A stretch of 64,000 bases of DNA from Larkinella rosea (lineage in GTDB: Bacteria; Bacteroidota; Bacteroidia; Cytophagales; Spirosomataceae). Under the pieces are notes generated by a model. It made no database searches. It worked only from the letters and a program-made list of their open reading frames with translations, and was not told the origin of the DNA. Shown one piece after another: positions 45,100 to 53,591 of the stretch (the first letter of the stretch is position 1; each line of letters starts with the position of its first letter). The DNA is taken from the NCBI RefSeq assembly GCF_003858635.1, contig NZ_RQJO01000008.1, forward strand, positions 1-64,000, given 5' to 3'. The translations under genes and the position numbers were made by a program.

Positions 45100-46380
45100 A
45101 TGAGATCCTTCATCTATCCCCTGCTCCTTTTCGTATTTTTGTCCGGTTGCGCAACCTATCGCCCGCTCCAGCGCGAACTCCGTCAAAATCCCCAACTGAC
45201 CGACCACGCCATTGGTTTTGCGCTTTACGATTGGGAGAGACAGGAAATGGTCGTTCAGCACAACGCCAGCCACTATTTTACGCCCGCGTCCAACACCAAA
45301 CTTTTCAGTTTTTACGCCGGATTGGTTACGCTGGGCGATTCGATTCCGGCGTTGCGCTACCTTACCCGCGCGGATTCGCTGGTCTTCTGGGGAACCGGCG
45401 ATCCACTCTTACTCAACCAAAACCAGCCCGACACGACGGTTTTGCGGTTTTTGCGAAATCGACCCGAAAAACTGGTTTTTTCACCGGCTAATTTCAGCGG
45501 CTCACGCCTGGGCCCTGGTTGGGCGTGGGATGATTTCAACGACGATTATTCCGCCGAAGTGGTGCCGCTGCCGCTCTACGGTAACTTCGTCCGTTTCATT
45601 TCGCCCGACCGTGTGGCGCGTCTGGACGTCGAACCCCGGTTTTTTCGGGACAGCTTGTCAGCGGTTTCTGCACGGAAGTTTTCAAAAAGCATTCAGCGCG
45701 ACGAGAACAGCAACCGCTTCGACCGGCCCGCGGCCATTCGCCCTTTTATGCAGGATGTTCCGTTCCGCTGGTCGCCCGAACTGGCCGCGCGTTTATTAAG
45801 CGACACGCTGCACCGGACGGTTTCGACGGCCCCCATCCGGTTCGATCGTGCGGCCAAAACACTCTACAGCCAGCCCGCCGATTCGCTTTACAAACGAATG
45901 TTACAGGTCAGCGACAATACTTTGGCCGAACACCTGATGTTGCTCTGCTCGTCGATGCAGGATACGCTCAATACAACGGTCGGCATTCAAACCATATTGA
46001 AAACCCACCTGGCGGATTTGCCAGATAAGCCTTTGTGGGTCGATGGGTCGGGCTTATCGCGCTATAATCTGGTTACGCCACGGTCGATTATTAGTTTGCT
46101 GCAGAAAATTTACCGCAAGGTTCCGCAGGAACGATTGTTTCAATTGCTGGCGATCGGCGGCTCGACAGGCACGATTCAGCGAGTTTACAAAACCGATCGG
46201 CCGTTTGTGTTTGCCAAATCCGGCTCGATGACCGGCGTCTACAATCTGAGCGGTTATCTGATCACGAAAAAAGGCAAGTTGCTGCTGTTCAGTCTGATGA
46301 ATAACAATTTTGCCGGATCGGTTTCGGACATGCGGAACCGGACGGCGGCCTTTCTGACGAAAATTTACCAAAAATACTGA
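45100..46380 (+). CDS. dacB: D-alanyl-D-alanine carboxypeptidase/endopeptidase (PBP4 type, S13)
   Basis: 426 residues, lipoprotein signal (lipobox LSGC, Cys17). Trims peptidoglycan peptides in the periplasm. The three penicillin-binding motifs are present: SNTK (Ser64-Lys67 in TPASNTKLFSF), SDN in LQVSDNTLAEH and KSG in VFAKSGSMTGVYN. The order and spacing fit class C PBP4/DacB. The start is the Met before RSFIYPLLL; ten extra upstream codons would spoil the lipoprotein signal. Ends at a 14-bp hairpin. Confidence 0.9.
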   Translation: MRSFIYPLLLFVFLSGCATYRPLQRELRQNPQLTDHAIGFALYDWERQEMVVQHNASHYFTPASNTKLFSFYAGLVTLGDSIPALRYLTRADSLVFWGTGDPLLLNQNQPDTTVLRFLRNRPEKLVFSPANFSGSRLGPGWAWDDFNDDYSAEVVPLPLYGNFVRFISPDRVARLDVEPRFFRDSLSAVSARKFSKSIQRDENSNRFDRPAAIRPFMQDVPFRWSPELAARLLSDTLHRTVSTAPIRFDRAAKTLYSQPADSLYKRMLQVSDNTLAEHLMLLCSSMQDTLNTTVGIQTILKTHLADLPDKPLWVDGSGLSRYNLVTPRSIISLLQKIYRKVPQERLFQLLAIGGSTGTIQRVYKTDRPFVFAKSGSMTGVYNLSGYLITKKGKLLLFSLMNNNFAGSVSDMRNRTAAFLTKIYQKY

Positions 46381-46422
46381 GCCACCGCTGACAGCAGCCC
46401 AATAGACCCTGTCAGCGGTGGC
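46381..46422 (+). terminator. terminator hairpin after dacB
   Basis: GCCACCGCTGACAG (46381-46394) and CTGTCAGCGGTGGC (46409-46422), perfect 14-bp stem starting right after the stop codon; followed by TATAAAAATG, so no U-tract. Confidence 0.75.
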
Positions 46423-46540
46423 TATAAAAATGATGTCTGACAACAGTTACTTTCCTTTCCAAAAAGTAAGACAAGGGCGTGTCCGATAGTTCTGCTCAAT
46501 CAAAAACGGTAAATTTCTTCAAAAAAACGGGGTTTTCCCG

Positions 46541-46571
46541 TTGAAAACGAAAGCAACGGGAACTACTTTTG
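46541..46571 (+). promoter_or_regulatory. promoter of the alpha-CTD-like gene
   Basis: TTG at 46541-46543 and TACTTTTG at 46564-46571, 23 bases apart start to start: a complete Bacteroidota promoter. Transcription should begin near 46576, downstream of the first in-frame ATG (46573), which supports the later start at 46642. Confidence 0.8.
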
Positions 46572-46641
46572 TATGTCAAACCGCGTAACCAGTTTCAGGG
46601 TGCATCGCGGTTCTGAACCCCACCGTTTCTTACGTTTGCAC

Positions 46642-47115
46642 ATGCAGGAGGACTTCAATCTTGAACGATTACGCCAGAAAATCACAACGGTTTCCGGGGC
46701 GGAGCTGATCCGGTTGCAGTCGTTTCTGGAAAGTGAAATTCAGCGCCGAAAACAGATTCTTAGCGAAATTCCCGCCATTACGCTGGACCAAATACCGCTG
46801 CGAGTGCAGACCCGGATGACGTTTTATTCCATCGTTCGACGTCGGAAAATCTGCAACCTGGCCGAGGTGGGCCGACTGACGCTGACGGAAACGCTGGCAA
46901 TCCTGAAACCGGCGGACCTGCAGAGCATGAAAAGCCTGAATCAGAAGTCGTATAACGAGCTGATTACTGAGCTGGGCAAACTGAAAATTCCGCACGAATC
47001 CATTGCCCTCTGGGACTTGAAAATGATGGACGGCAAGCCGGTCATCGCCATTCCCGTGCAAATTGCGGGCTCCGTCGAACCTGCCAACAAACGCGATCAC
47101 GCGGACACCTTGTAA
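46642..47115 (+). CDS. free-standing protein resembling the RNA polymerase alpha C-terminal domain
   Basis: 157 residues. A helical N-terminus (about 5-40, LERLRQKITTVSGAELIRLQ) is followed at about 48-116 by IPLRVQTRMTFYSIVRRR, CNLAEVGRLTLTETLAILK and MKSLNQKSYNELITELGKL. This follows the alpha-CTD pattern (LSVRxxNCLKRAGI, xTVGELL, LLxIKNxGKKSLxEIxxKL) of two helix-hairpin-helix units, although the usual DNA-contact Arg/Asn residues are not all kept. The rest of RpoA is absent. It may bind UP-element-like DNA or RNA polymerase, or be an unrelated HhH protein. The ATG at 46573 is ruled out by the promoter. Strong terminator follows. Confidence 0.65.
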   Translation: MQEDFNLERLRQKITTVSGAELIRLQSFLESEIQRRKQILSEIPAITLDQIPLRVQTRMTFYSIVRRRKICNLAEVGRLTLTETLAILKPADLQSMKSLNQKSYNELITELGKLKIPHESIALWDLKMMDGKPVIAIPVQIAGSVEPANKRDHADTL

Positions 47116-47146
47116 GTCATACAGCGAGTGTCACAAACGAATACCA

Positions 47147-47190
47147 AAAGCCGTCGGGGCGCATCAGTAGTTGATGTGCCCCGACGGCTT
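47147..47190 (+). terminator. strong intrinsic terminator
   Basis: AAAGCCGTCGGGGC-GCATCA-GTAG-TTGATGT-GCCCCGACGGC followed by TTTTTA; about 20 bp of stem with one wobble, 32 bases after the stop codon of the alpha-CTD-like gene. Confidence 0.92.
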
Positions 47191-47248
47191 TTTAGGGTGT
47201 AAGTTTTTACTGTACAGTACGTTCCGACTACTTCCTAACTCTCATTGC

Positions 47249-48994
47249 ATGGACCTTTTTCAGATTAAAAAAGCCCCAACGGTTTACGACGCCATCGTTG
47301 TCGGGTCGGGCGCGGGGGGCGGTATGGCAGCTTACATGCTGACCAAAGCCGGGGCTAAAGTGCTGCTGCTCGAAGCCGGTGGCTATTTCGACCCGGCCGA
47401 CCCAAAGTACATGACGCAGCTCAAGTGGCCCTATGAATCACCCCGTCGCGGGGCCAGCACCACGCGGGCGGGTGGCGATTTCGACGCGGCCTGGGGCGGC
47501 TGGGAAATTGAAGGCGAACCGTATTCCTCCAAACCGGGTGGCGATTTCTTCTGGTTCCGTTCCCGGATGCTGGGCGGACGCACCAATCACTGGGGCCGGA
47601 TTTCAATGCGGTTTGGTCCCGACGATTTCCGACGGAAAACCCTTTCCGGTATCGGCGACGACTGGCCGATTACTTACGACGACATGAAACCGTTCTACGA
47701 TCGGGTCGATAAACTGATCGGGGTTTTTGGGTCGGTCGAAAATATACACAACGAACCCGACGGCCATTTTCTGCCGCCACCGAAACCGCGTTTGCACGAG
47801 CTGATGCTCAAAAAAGCCGCGACCGGTATTGGTATTCCGGTGATTCCGTCACGCTTATCGATTCTGACGCAACCGATTAACAAAGAACGCGGGCAGTGCT
47901 TTTACTGCCGTCAGTGCAATCGGGGCTGTTCGGCCTACGCCGATTTCTCATCCTCGTCGGTGCTGTGTATTCCGGCGGTAAAAACCGGTAATCTGACGCT
48001 GCAAAACAACGCGATGGTGCGGGAAGTGCTGACCGACGCCAAAACCGGTCTGGCAACGGGCGTTTCCTACGTCGATACGATCAGCATGCAGGAAATGTCG
48101 GTCTACGCCAAAACCGTCATTCTCGGCGCCAGCACCTGCGAATCGGCGCGGCTGCTGCTGAACTCCAAATCGGCCCGTTTCCCGAACGGTCTGGCCAATT
48201 CAAGTGGTGTGGTGGGCAAATACCTGAACGATTCGACGGGGGCGTCGCGCTCCGGTTTTGTGCCCGCGCTGATGGACCGGAAACGCTACAACGAAGACGG
48301 CGTGGGCGGGATGCACGTTTTTACGCCCTGGTGGCTCGACAACAGCAAACTCGATTTCCCGCGCGGCTACCACATCGAATACGGCGGTGGCATGGGCATG
48401 CCGGGCTACGGTTTTGGGGGCGGTATTGAAGCCCTGAACGGGAAAATTCCCGGGCGCGACGGCAAAATGAAACCCGCCGGGGGATACGGCGCCGGTTTGA
48501 AAGACGATATGCGCCGGTTTTACGGGGCCTACGTCAGCATGTCGGGCCGGGGCGAACCGATTCCGCTGGAGAGCAATTACTGCGAAATTGATCCGAACAC
48601 GGTCGATAAATACGGGATTCCGACGCTGCGGTTTCACTACAAATGGTCCGACAACGAGATCAAACAGGCGAAGCACATGCAGGACACGTTTGAGCAGATT
48701 ATCGAAGCAATGGGCGGAATGCCGACGGGCAACAAACCGGGCAAAGAGCAGAACTACGGGTTGGCCGCTCCCGGCCGGATCATCCACGAAGTCGGTACGG
48801 TCCGGATGGGCAACGACCCCGGCAAGTCGGCCCTGAACAAATTTCAGCAGGCCCATGACGTCAAGAATCTGTTCGTGGTCGATGCGGCTCCCTTCGTAAC
48901 CCAGGGCGACAAAAACGTCACCTGGACCATCCTGGCCGCATCCATGCGCACGAGCGAATACTTGATCGATCAGGTGAAGAAAAAGAATATTTGA
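47249..48994 (+). CDS. GMC-family FAD dehydrogenase (gluconate/glucoside dehydrogenase-type large subunit)
   Basis: 581 residues: FAD motif VGSGAGGGMAAYML (19-25 for the glycines), GGRTNHWGRIS, and the GMC C-terminal GTVRMG...HDVKNLFVVDAAPF. A cysteine cluster C-x2-C-x2-C-x3-C (217, 220, 223, 227 in CFYCRQCNRGCSAYAD) may hold an iron-sulfur cluster, as in bacterial FAD sugar dehydrogenases. With the following subunit-3 gene it fits a periplasmic sugar or glucoside-3-dehydrogenase; no own signal peptide is seen, so export would ride on the Tat signal of the partner. The start is the Met before DLFQIKK; a longer frame runs through the terminator upstream. Confidence 0.88.
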   Translation: MDLFQIKKAPTVYDAIVVGSGAGGGMAAYMLTKAGAKVLLLEAGGYFDPADPKYMTQLKWPYESPRRGASTTRAGGDFDAAWGGWEIEGEPYSSKPGGDFFWFRSRMLGGRTNHWGRISMRFGPDDFRRKTLSGIGDDWPITYDDMKPFYDRVDKLIGVFGSVENIHNEPDGHFLPPPKPRLHELMLKKAATGIGIPVIPSRLSILTQPINKERGQCFYCRQCNRGCSAYADFSSSSVLCIPAVKTGNLTLQNNAMVREVLTDAKTGLATGVSYVDTISMQEMSVYAKTVILGASTCESARLLLNSKSARFPNGLANSSGVVGKYLNDSTGASRSGFVPALMDRKRYNEDGVGGMHVFTPWWLDNSKLDFPRGYHIEYGGGMGMPGYGFGGGIEALNGKIPGRDGKMKPAGGYGAGLKDDMRRFYGAYVSMSGRGEPIPLESNYCEIDPNTVDKYGIPTLRFHYKWSDNEIKQAKHMQDTFEQIIEAMGGMPTGNKPGKEQNYGLAAPGRIIHEVGTVRMGNDPGKSALNKFQQAHDVKNLFVVDAAPFVTQGDKNVTWTILAASMRTSEYLIDQVKKKNI

Positions 48995-49015
48995 AAACGT
49001 TTGAGTCGTCTTCCT

Positions 49016-49170
49016 GGTCGCGTAGCGACCTAATGTTTGTAGAAAAAGGAGAAATAGTAAGGTCTTGTGGTCGCGTAGCGACCTAACATCCAAGCTAATT
49101 GGTTTGATCGCTACGCGACCACAAGAAACAGAGAAGACTTTAGGCTACAAACATTAAGTCGCTACGCGAC
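49016..49170. repeat. REP-like nested palindrome cluster
   Basis: Four copies of the palindrome GTCGCGTAGCGAC (49017-49029, 49070-49082, 49107-49119 with one change, 49158-49170). The outer pair extends as GTCGCGTAGCGAC(C)TAATGTTTGTAG (49017-49042) and its inverted copy 49145-49170; the inner pair as TCTTGTGGTCGCGTAGCGACC (49063-49083) and 49106-49126. The whole is a 155-bp imperfect palindrome made of two direct and two inverted units, lying between two subunit genes. It resembles REP/REPIN sequences spread by RAYT-type transposases. Confidence 0.9.
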
Positions 49171-49189
49171 ATTAACTCTTTTCAATGAC

Positions 49190-49825
49190 ATGAAACGCAG
49201 AGATACACTTAAAGCTATATCGGTCGCGTCATTTGGTATGGCGGTCGGACCAGTCGAAGCCGCTGTTCCCGAGCCACCAGAACCCAAACCCGCCGTTAAA
49301 CTGCTGCCCGGGCGGCAGAAATTTGAGGCTGAACGCGATGCCAAATTGCTTGCATCCGAGAAGTTTTTTACCCCGGCGGAATTGCAAACCGTTACCGTGC
49401 TGAGCGACATCATCATTCCGGCGGATGCCAAATCGGGGAGCGCGTCGCAGGCGGGTGTCCCGGCTTTTATCGATTTCATGATGCGCGACCAGCCCCGGAG
49501 CCAGACGCCGATGCGCGGGGGACTGCGCTGGCTCGACCGAAAATGCGTCAGCCGCTACGGGAATCCGTTTGCGAAGTGTACCAAGGAACAGCAAATTGAC
49601 ATGGTGGAGCAGATTGCTTATCCTGGCAAACAGGTGCCGTCCGACATGACGCAGGGCGTGGCCTTTTTCACGATGATGCGCAACTTCGTGCTGGGCGGTT
49701 TTTACACCAGCAAAATGGGCATCGACGACCTGGGCTACGTGGGCAATACGCCGAATAAGTGGGACGGTGTGCCGGAAGATGTGCTGAAACAGTACGGACT
49801 GAGCTACGACGAACCGAAGAAGTAA
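49190..49825 (+). CDS. gluconate 2-dehydrogenase subunit 3-family protein (Tat-exported)
   Basis: 211 residues starting MKRRDTLKAISVASFGMAVG, a twin-arginine signal. The mature part has the subunit-3 signature KFFTPAELQTVTVLSDIIIPADAKSGSASQAGVPAFIDFMM and a C-terminal GGFYTSKMGIDDLGYVGN. Such subunits escort a folded GMC flavoprotein through the Tat pathway and form the small subunit of the dehydrogenase. Its partner is the upstream GMC gene, 195 bases away across a REP-like cluster; no cytochrome subunit is present in the window. Confidence 0.9.
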   Translation: MKRRDTLKAISVASFGMAVGPVEAAVPEPPEPKPAVKLLPGRQKFEAERDAKLLASEKFFTPAELQTVTVLSDIIIPADAKSGSASQAGVPAFIDFMMRDQPRSQTPMRGGLRWLDRKCVSRYGNPFAKCTKEQQIDMVEQIAYPGKQVPSDMTQGVAFFTMMRNFVLGGFYTSKMGIDDLGYVGNTPNKWDGVPEDVLKQYGLSYDEPKK

Positions 49826-49843
49826 GTCGGTCGATCATGTACG

Positions 49844-49880
49844 CAACGGGCAGCCACGAAAACCGGTTTTGTAGCTGCCC
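49844..49880 (+). terminator. terminator after the dehydrogenase small subunit
   Basis: CAACGGGCAGC and GCTGCCCGTTG form an 11-bp stem with a loop that is itself palindromic (AAAACCGGTTTT, 49859-49870); TGGTTTTTAATAAA follows. Confidence 0.8.
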
Positions 49881-49926
49881 GTTGTGGTTTTTAATAAAAT
49901 GAATAAGGGTGCAAAACCGGGACCGG

Positions 49927-50316
49927 TTATTTGTCAGTCAATAATTCCCTTAATTTCTCCGCCAGTTTTTTAAACCGGCCCAGCGCTTTTTCAGGATTCC
50001 GTTTCTTATCGAATTTGATGAGCAGGTTACCGGGCGACGATTTGATGTAAAAAATCGTCTTGTCGTTCAACGTCATGGTGGCGTCGATTTGCGCATTCTT
50101 GAAAGAAGCGTCTCCACTTCGGGTCAGGTATTCATCCAGATAATGCTGTACTTTCCGGGTTTTATCCGGATCGTATGTCGCCGAAATCTGATACGAATTG
50201 TCCGATTCTTTCACGCTGAATGACGTACGGCCTGATTTGGGCGCAACGACGGCCTTCGTAATAACGACCAGGCTGACAAGCAGGCAAAAGGCCAGTAGAA
50301 AATGGGACGGTTTCAT
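49927..50316 (-). CDS. small exported protein of unknown function
   Basis: 129 residues with an N-terminal signal sequence (HFLLAFCLLVSLVVITKAVVAP). The mature part contains SYQISATYDPDKTRKVQHYLDEYL and a basic C-terminus (RNPEKALGRFKKLAEKLREL). No known domain recognised. Single-gene unit, convergent with the dehydrogenase small-subunit gene. Confidence 0.65.
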   Translation of the reverse strand: MKPSHFLLAFCLLVSLVVITKAVVAPKSGRTSFSVKESDNSYQISATYDPDKTRKVQHYLDEYLTRSGDASFKNAQIDATMTLNDKTIFYIKSSPGNLLIKFDKKRNPEKALGRFKKLAEKLRELLTDK

Positions 50317-50444
50317 AGAATTGTTGTTTTTGTTGAACTGTTTGTAAAGTTGAGTCTAGTTTGTATTGCAAGGTACATGGTTATGCACTACCGAGGGATA
50401 AATTTTTACATAAGGCTAAATAGTTGGATAAAAGGAAAAAGCAT

Positions 50445-50894
50445 TTACGGCTTTCTGTCCAGCAATCGGCGGTGGTAATTGATCTGGCCGAGATGGTAGG
50501 TTAAATGGGTGGTCAGGTGGGTCAGAAAGTATTCGGTGGAGGTTTTTTCTTCAAATACCAGCATCGGATATTCTTCCGGAAGCTGCTCTTCGGTCATTTT
50601 ATTCAGGGAAGTTAAGACGACATCAAGCGTATCGTCCACTTTCTGAAGCAACTCACTTCGGGGAACATTGCGAAGCAAAAACTCAAGTTCGCGGTTTCTA
50701 ACGTAGCCCGACTGGCCCAAAACCGCTCCAATGTACGTATTCAGATTGCCGACCAGATGCAGACACAGGTTCCCCGCCGGGTTGGTAATGCCCGGGGCGG
50801 CAATCCAGATTTTTGCTTCGTCCTGGTAAAGCTCAATTTCACGTCTCAGTTTTTTGAGATCCCGGGTGAAGAGCGATTTTAGCGTTTGTAGCAT
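50445..50894 (-). CDS. DinB/DUF1572-type four-helix protein
   Basis: 149 residues from the Met before LQTLKSLFTRDLKKL. Helical, with the metal-binding histidines of the DinB-like fold: LCLHLVGNLNTYIGA in helix 2 and HLTTHLTYHLGQINYHR in helix 4. Many relatives are thiol-dependent (bacillithiol) transferases or hydrolases; the exact function is unknown. A longer frame from 50936 adds 14 residues with no family similarity. Divergent from the DUF6528 gene. Confidence 0.8.
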   Translation of the reverse strand: MLQTLKSLFTRDLKKLRREIELYQDEAKIWIAAPGITNPAGNLCLHLVGNLNTYIGAVLGQSGYVRNRELEFLLRNVPRSELLQKVDDTLDVVLTSLNKMTEEQLPEEYPMLVFEEKTSTEYFLTHLTTHLTYHLGQINYHRRLLDRKP

Positions 50895-51010
50895 GGAAGG
50901 AAGTGTTTTCGACAGTAAACCGCTCGTAATCGCCACTTTTATGGATTAAGAGCGGCAACGGGCGCTGCCGGAATAAGGGGAAGTACCCGATTTTTTATCC
51001 TTGCGAAGAT

Positions 51011-51898
51011 ATGAAAGGAATCATTGCGTTCATTGCGCTGACGGTTGGTTCGTTTGCGGGTTTTGCCCAGTCGGCGGCAGAAAAACTACTGCTGGTTTGT
51101 GGCGACAGCCAAGTGTTGCTGGTGGATTATAAAAACGGCAAAGACAGCATTCCGCACGTCGTCTGGAACTGGGATGCGCACGAAGCAATGGATTTGCCGG
51201 CGGAATTCCGCACGAAGAAATTCAACACCATGGACGATTGCAAAGCCATTCGGGGAGGTGAGCAGATCCTGGTTTCGTCGTCGGGCGGGGCCATTGCCAT
51301 CCTGAACCGCAAGGACAAAAAAGTGCTTTTTGTCGCCAGTGTGCCCAACGCGCATTCCATCGAGTTGCTGCCCGGCGATCTGATCGCGGCTGCGGCTTCT
51401 ACGCACAAAGAGGGCAACCGGATTATGCTGTTCGACCGTCGGCAACCCGAAAAACCGCTCTACAGCGACAGCCTGTTTTCGGCGCACGGCGTGGTTTGGG
51501 ATGAAAAACGCCAAAGCCTGTTCGCGCTCGGCTTAACGGTTTTGCGGGAATACAAACTGATTACAACCGGTCAAAAATCCCTGAAACACGTGCAGGAATG
51601 GAAAATTCCGGGCAACAGCGGCCATGATTTGCAGCCGACGCTGGACGGTGATCGCCTGTTTCTGACCGAAACGACCGGTGCCTGGCAGTTCGATCTGAAC
51701 GCCCACACGTTTACCAAAATACCCGGTTTTACGGAAGCTCCGCACACCAAAAGCGTCGGGCAGGATCGCTCCGGTCAGTTCATTTACACGGTTCCGGAAG
51801 AAAGTTGGTGGACATTCCACGTGCGGTTTCAGAATCCGGTTCACGCGCTGAGTTTTCCGACTATGAAGGTGTATAAAGCCCGCTGGTTTCGGCGGTAA
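51011..51898 (+). CDS. DUF6528-like exported beta-propeller protein
   Basis: 295 residues with a signal peptide (FIALTVGSFAGFAQS). The mature chain reads like a single-chain propeller: LLLVCGDSQVLLVDY, NTMDDCKAIRGGEQILVSSSGGAIAIL, PNAHSIELLPGDLIAAAAS, ALGLTVLREYKL, GNSGHDLQPTLDGDRLFLTE. It matches the DUF6528 family. Its stop is 4 bases from the convergent beta-helix gene. Function unknown; its place at the end of the SusCD locus hints at carbohydrate binding. Confidence 0.75.
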   Translation: MKGIIAFIALTVGSFAGFAQSAAEKLLLVCGDSQVLLVDYKNGKDSIPHVVWNWDAHEAMDLPAEFRTKKFNTMDDCKAIRGGEQILVSSSGGAIAILNRKDKKVLFVASVPNAHSIELLPGDLIAAAASTHKEGNRIMLFDRRQPEKPLYSDSLFSAHGVVWDEKRQSLFALGLTVLREYKLITTGQKSLKHVQEWKIPGNSGHDLQPTLDGDRLFLTETTGAWQFDLNAHTFTKIPGFTEAPHTKSVGQDRSGQFIYTVPEESWWTFHVRFQNPVHALSFPTMKVYKARWFRR

Positions 51899-51902
51899 CC
51901 GG

Positions 51903-53591
51903 CTAATGAGATGGGCCGGACTGAACCACTTTCTGAACCGTTCCACCCTTGTTTTGCCCCACCGTAACATCGGTGTTTTCGCCGACCAGAATCGTGGAAG
52001 TATTCCCTCTGAAAAAATTGCCTTCCACCAGAATATCGAAGCCTTTGGGGTAAAATTCAATCACGCTTTTGGCTTCCGGGCCGGTCACGAAAATGTTGTC
52101 GCGCAGAATGATAGGGCCATAGCGCCCATCAGGCTCATAAGTCGTGAAATACATTTCCGAATAAGTTTCCCATTCGCCGGTATGAAAACTTCGCCGACCG
52201 CGCCACGGATCGTGTTCGCATTTGGTGGTGTTATTGATGAAAATATTCCCCTGAATGATGAGGTTTTTTGGCTGATTGATCCAGCTACCCCGTCCGCCGT
52301 TACGAAACGTATTGCCGATAACTGTCACGTCTTCGTTCGACCGTTCGATACTGACAACCCGCGACCCATTGGTACCATCGACGGTATTGCCCGTAATGGT
52401 GGAGTTTTTGCAGTATTCGGCCAGGAAAAAAGCCCCCATTCTTGCACCCAGAATCTGATTATTGGCAAACACGTTGTTGTGGCTGCTGTGAATGTGCATG
52501 GCGTCGCCCAGCGCCGAAATCTTGCAACCCGTAATGCGGGTGTTTTTGCAGGCCATCAGATCGATACAGCCTTTGCCCGATCCGGCCCCAACGGGTGCGT
52601 ACAAGGCCGAAAAGGCCGATTGTAGGTTATATATTAATTTGGTTTCGGGTCCGGCAGAGCCCGAAAAAACAAGCGGTTTTCCGCCAAATGTTTCACTGAC
52701 CTGGATGTGATCGGCCGCGGAGGCCACTACGTAATACTTGCGGCCGCGTCGGATGTTGGCGGGCAATTTGTCCCCGTAAAAACAAACCACGTGGTGGGGG
52801 GAGTCCTGTTTGCTGACCGGAATCGGTTGCTGGGTGTTGGCAAACCGCACCTGCGTGGTGCCATCGGCCAGACTGACGCCGGAACGGATCAGGTCATTCC
52901 GGAAGTATTTTTGGGCCATCGCCTGATCGGTAGACGAATAATCTTCCGGCCAGACCAGGATTTGCCACAGCAGGCCGTAATCCCACATGAATTTACCGCT
53001 GTTCAGGAGTGTACAATTTTCGACGGTTACGTTGGTGGCAAAGTTCTGCACCTCCGATTCTGAGCCTTCCCGGTGTAGCCCCTGCACGGTGATAACGGCG
53101 CCCGCAACCTTGCTGGACTGAATATCCCGAAACAGCAAATTGTCGGTTTTCCCGGTGGCCGACGTTGTAATCACGATCATGCGGGTGGTTACGTTCGGCT
53201 CCCAGGTGTTGGGCGGGTTGCGGTGGTCGAAACAATACCCCTCGAAATAACCGCCGAACCACGAAAAGTCCTGAATATCAATCCCGGAAAAGACGACAAT
53301 ACGGGCTTTATCGCCCAGCGTCTTCGGCAGGTAAAACCGCGCACCGTAGGCCGAAACGGTGGTATGGGCCGAAACCGGGATGGGCGTCTCGCCTTTCAGA
53401 AAGTAATTTCCGACCGGAATGGTGACAGTTCCGCCCCCGGCTTTGGCCACATCGGCAAAAAGCCGTCGGAAGGCCGGGCTGTCATCGGTTTTGCCATCGG
53501 CGACGGGTTTGTACGTACTCAGATTAAACGATTGTCCCAGAACGTGAAGGGTCAGATGCAGGCAAAAAAGCAGGTTAAGCAGGAGTCTCAT
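51903..53591 (-). CDS. exported right-handed beta-helix (pectate-lyase-3-like) protein
   Basis: 562 residues: signal peptide (LLLNLLFCLHLTLHVLGQS), a Pectate_lyase_3-type start (YKPVADGKTDDSPAFRRLF, GGGTVTIPVGNYFLKG) and a long right-handed parallel beta-helix with repeated N-x-[IV]-x-[GN]-N steps (NTRITGCKISALGD, NSTITGNTVDG, DVTVIGNTFRNGG, NLIIQGNIFINN). Likely a polysaccharide lyase or glycosidase acting on an acidic glycan, but catalytic residues cannot be assigned. Last gene of the SusCD operon; overlaps the esterase gene by 4 bases. Confidence 0.85.
   Translation of the reverse strand: MRLLLNLLFCLHLTLHVLGQSFNLSTYKPVADGKTDDSPAFRRLFADVAKAGGGTVTIPVGNYFLKGETPIPVSAHTTVSAYGARFYLPKTLGDKARIVVFSGIDIQDFSWFGGYFEGYCFDHRNPPNTWEPNVTTRMIVITTSATGKTDNLLFRDIQSSKVAGAVITVQGLHREGSESEVQNFATNVTVENCTLLNSGKFMWDYGLLWQILVWPEDYSSTDQAMAQKYFRNDLIRSGVSLADGTTQVRFANTQQPIPVSKQDSPHHVVCFYGDKLPANIRRGRKYYVVASAADHIQVSETFGGKPLVFSGSAGPETKLIYNLQSAFSALYAPVGAGSGKGCIDLMACKNTRITGCKISALGDAMHIHSSHNNVFANNQILGARMGAFFLAEYCKNSTITGNTVDGTNGSRVVSIERSNEDVTVIGNTFRNGGRGSWINQPKNLIIQGNIFINNTTKCEHDPWRGRRSFHTGEWETYSEMYFTTYEPDGRYGPIILRDNIFVTGPEAKSVIEFYPKGFDILVEGNFFRGNTSTILVGENTDVTVGQNKGGTVQKVVQSGPSH

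Noticed and set aside
46573-46641. Upstream in-frame ATG of the alpha-CTD-like gene
   Set aside because: It lies two bases after a perfect -7 element and so before the expected transcription start.
48200-49093. 297-codon open frame opposite the GMC dehydrogenase
   Set aside because: The plus-strand protein has clear family motifs; the antisense frame has none and runs into the REP cluster.
49016-49170. Four regularly spaced palindromes suggestive of a mini CRISPR array
   Set aside because: Units alternate in orientation, spacers are unequal and partly related, and no cas genes are present; a REP-like cluster fits better.
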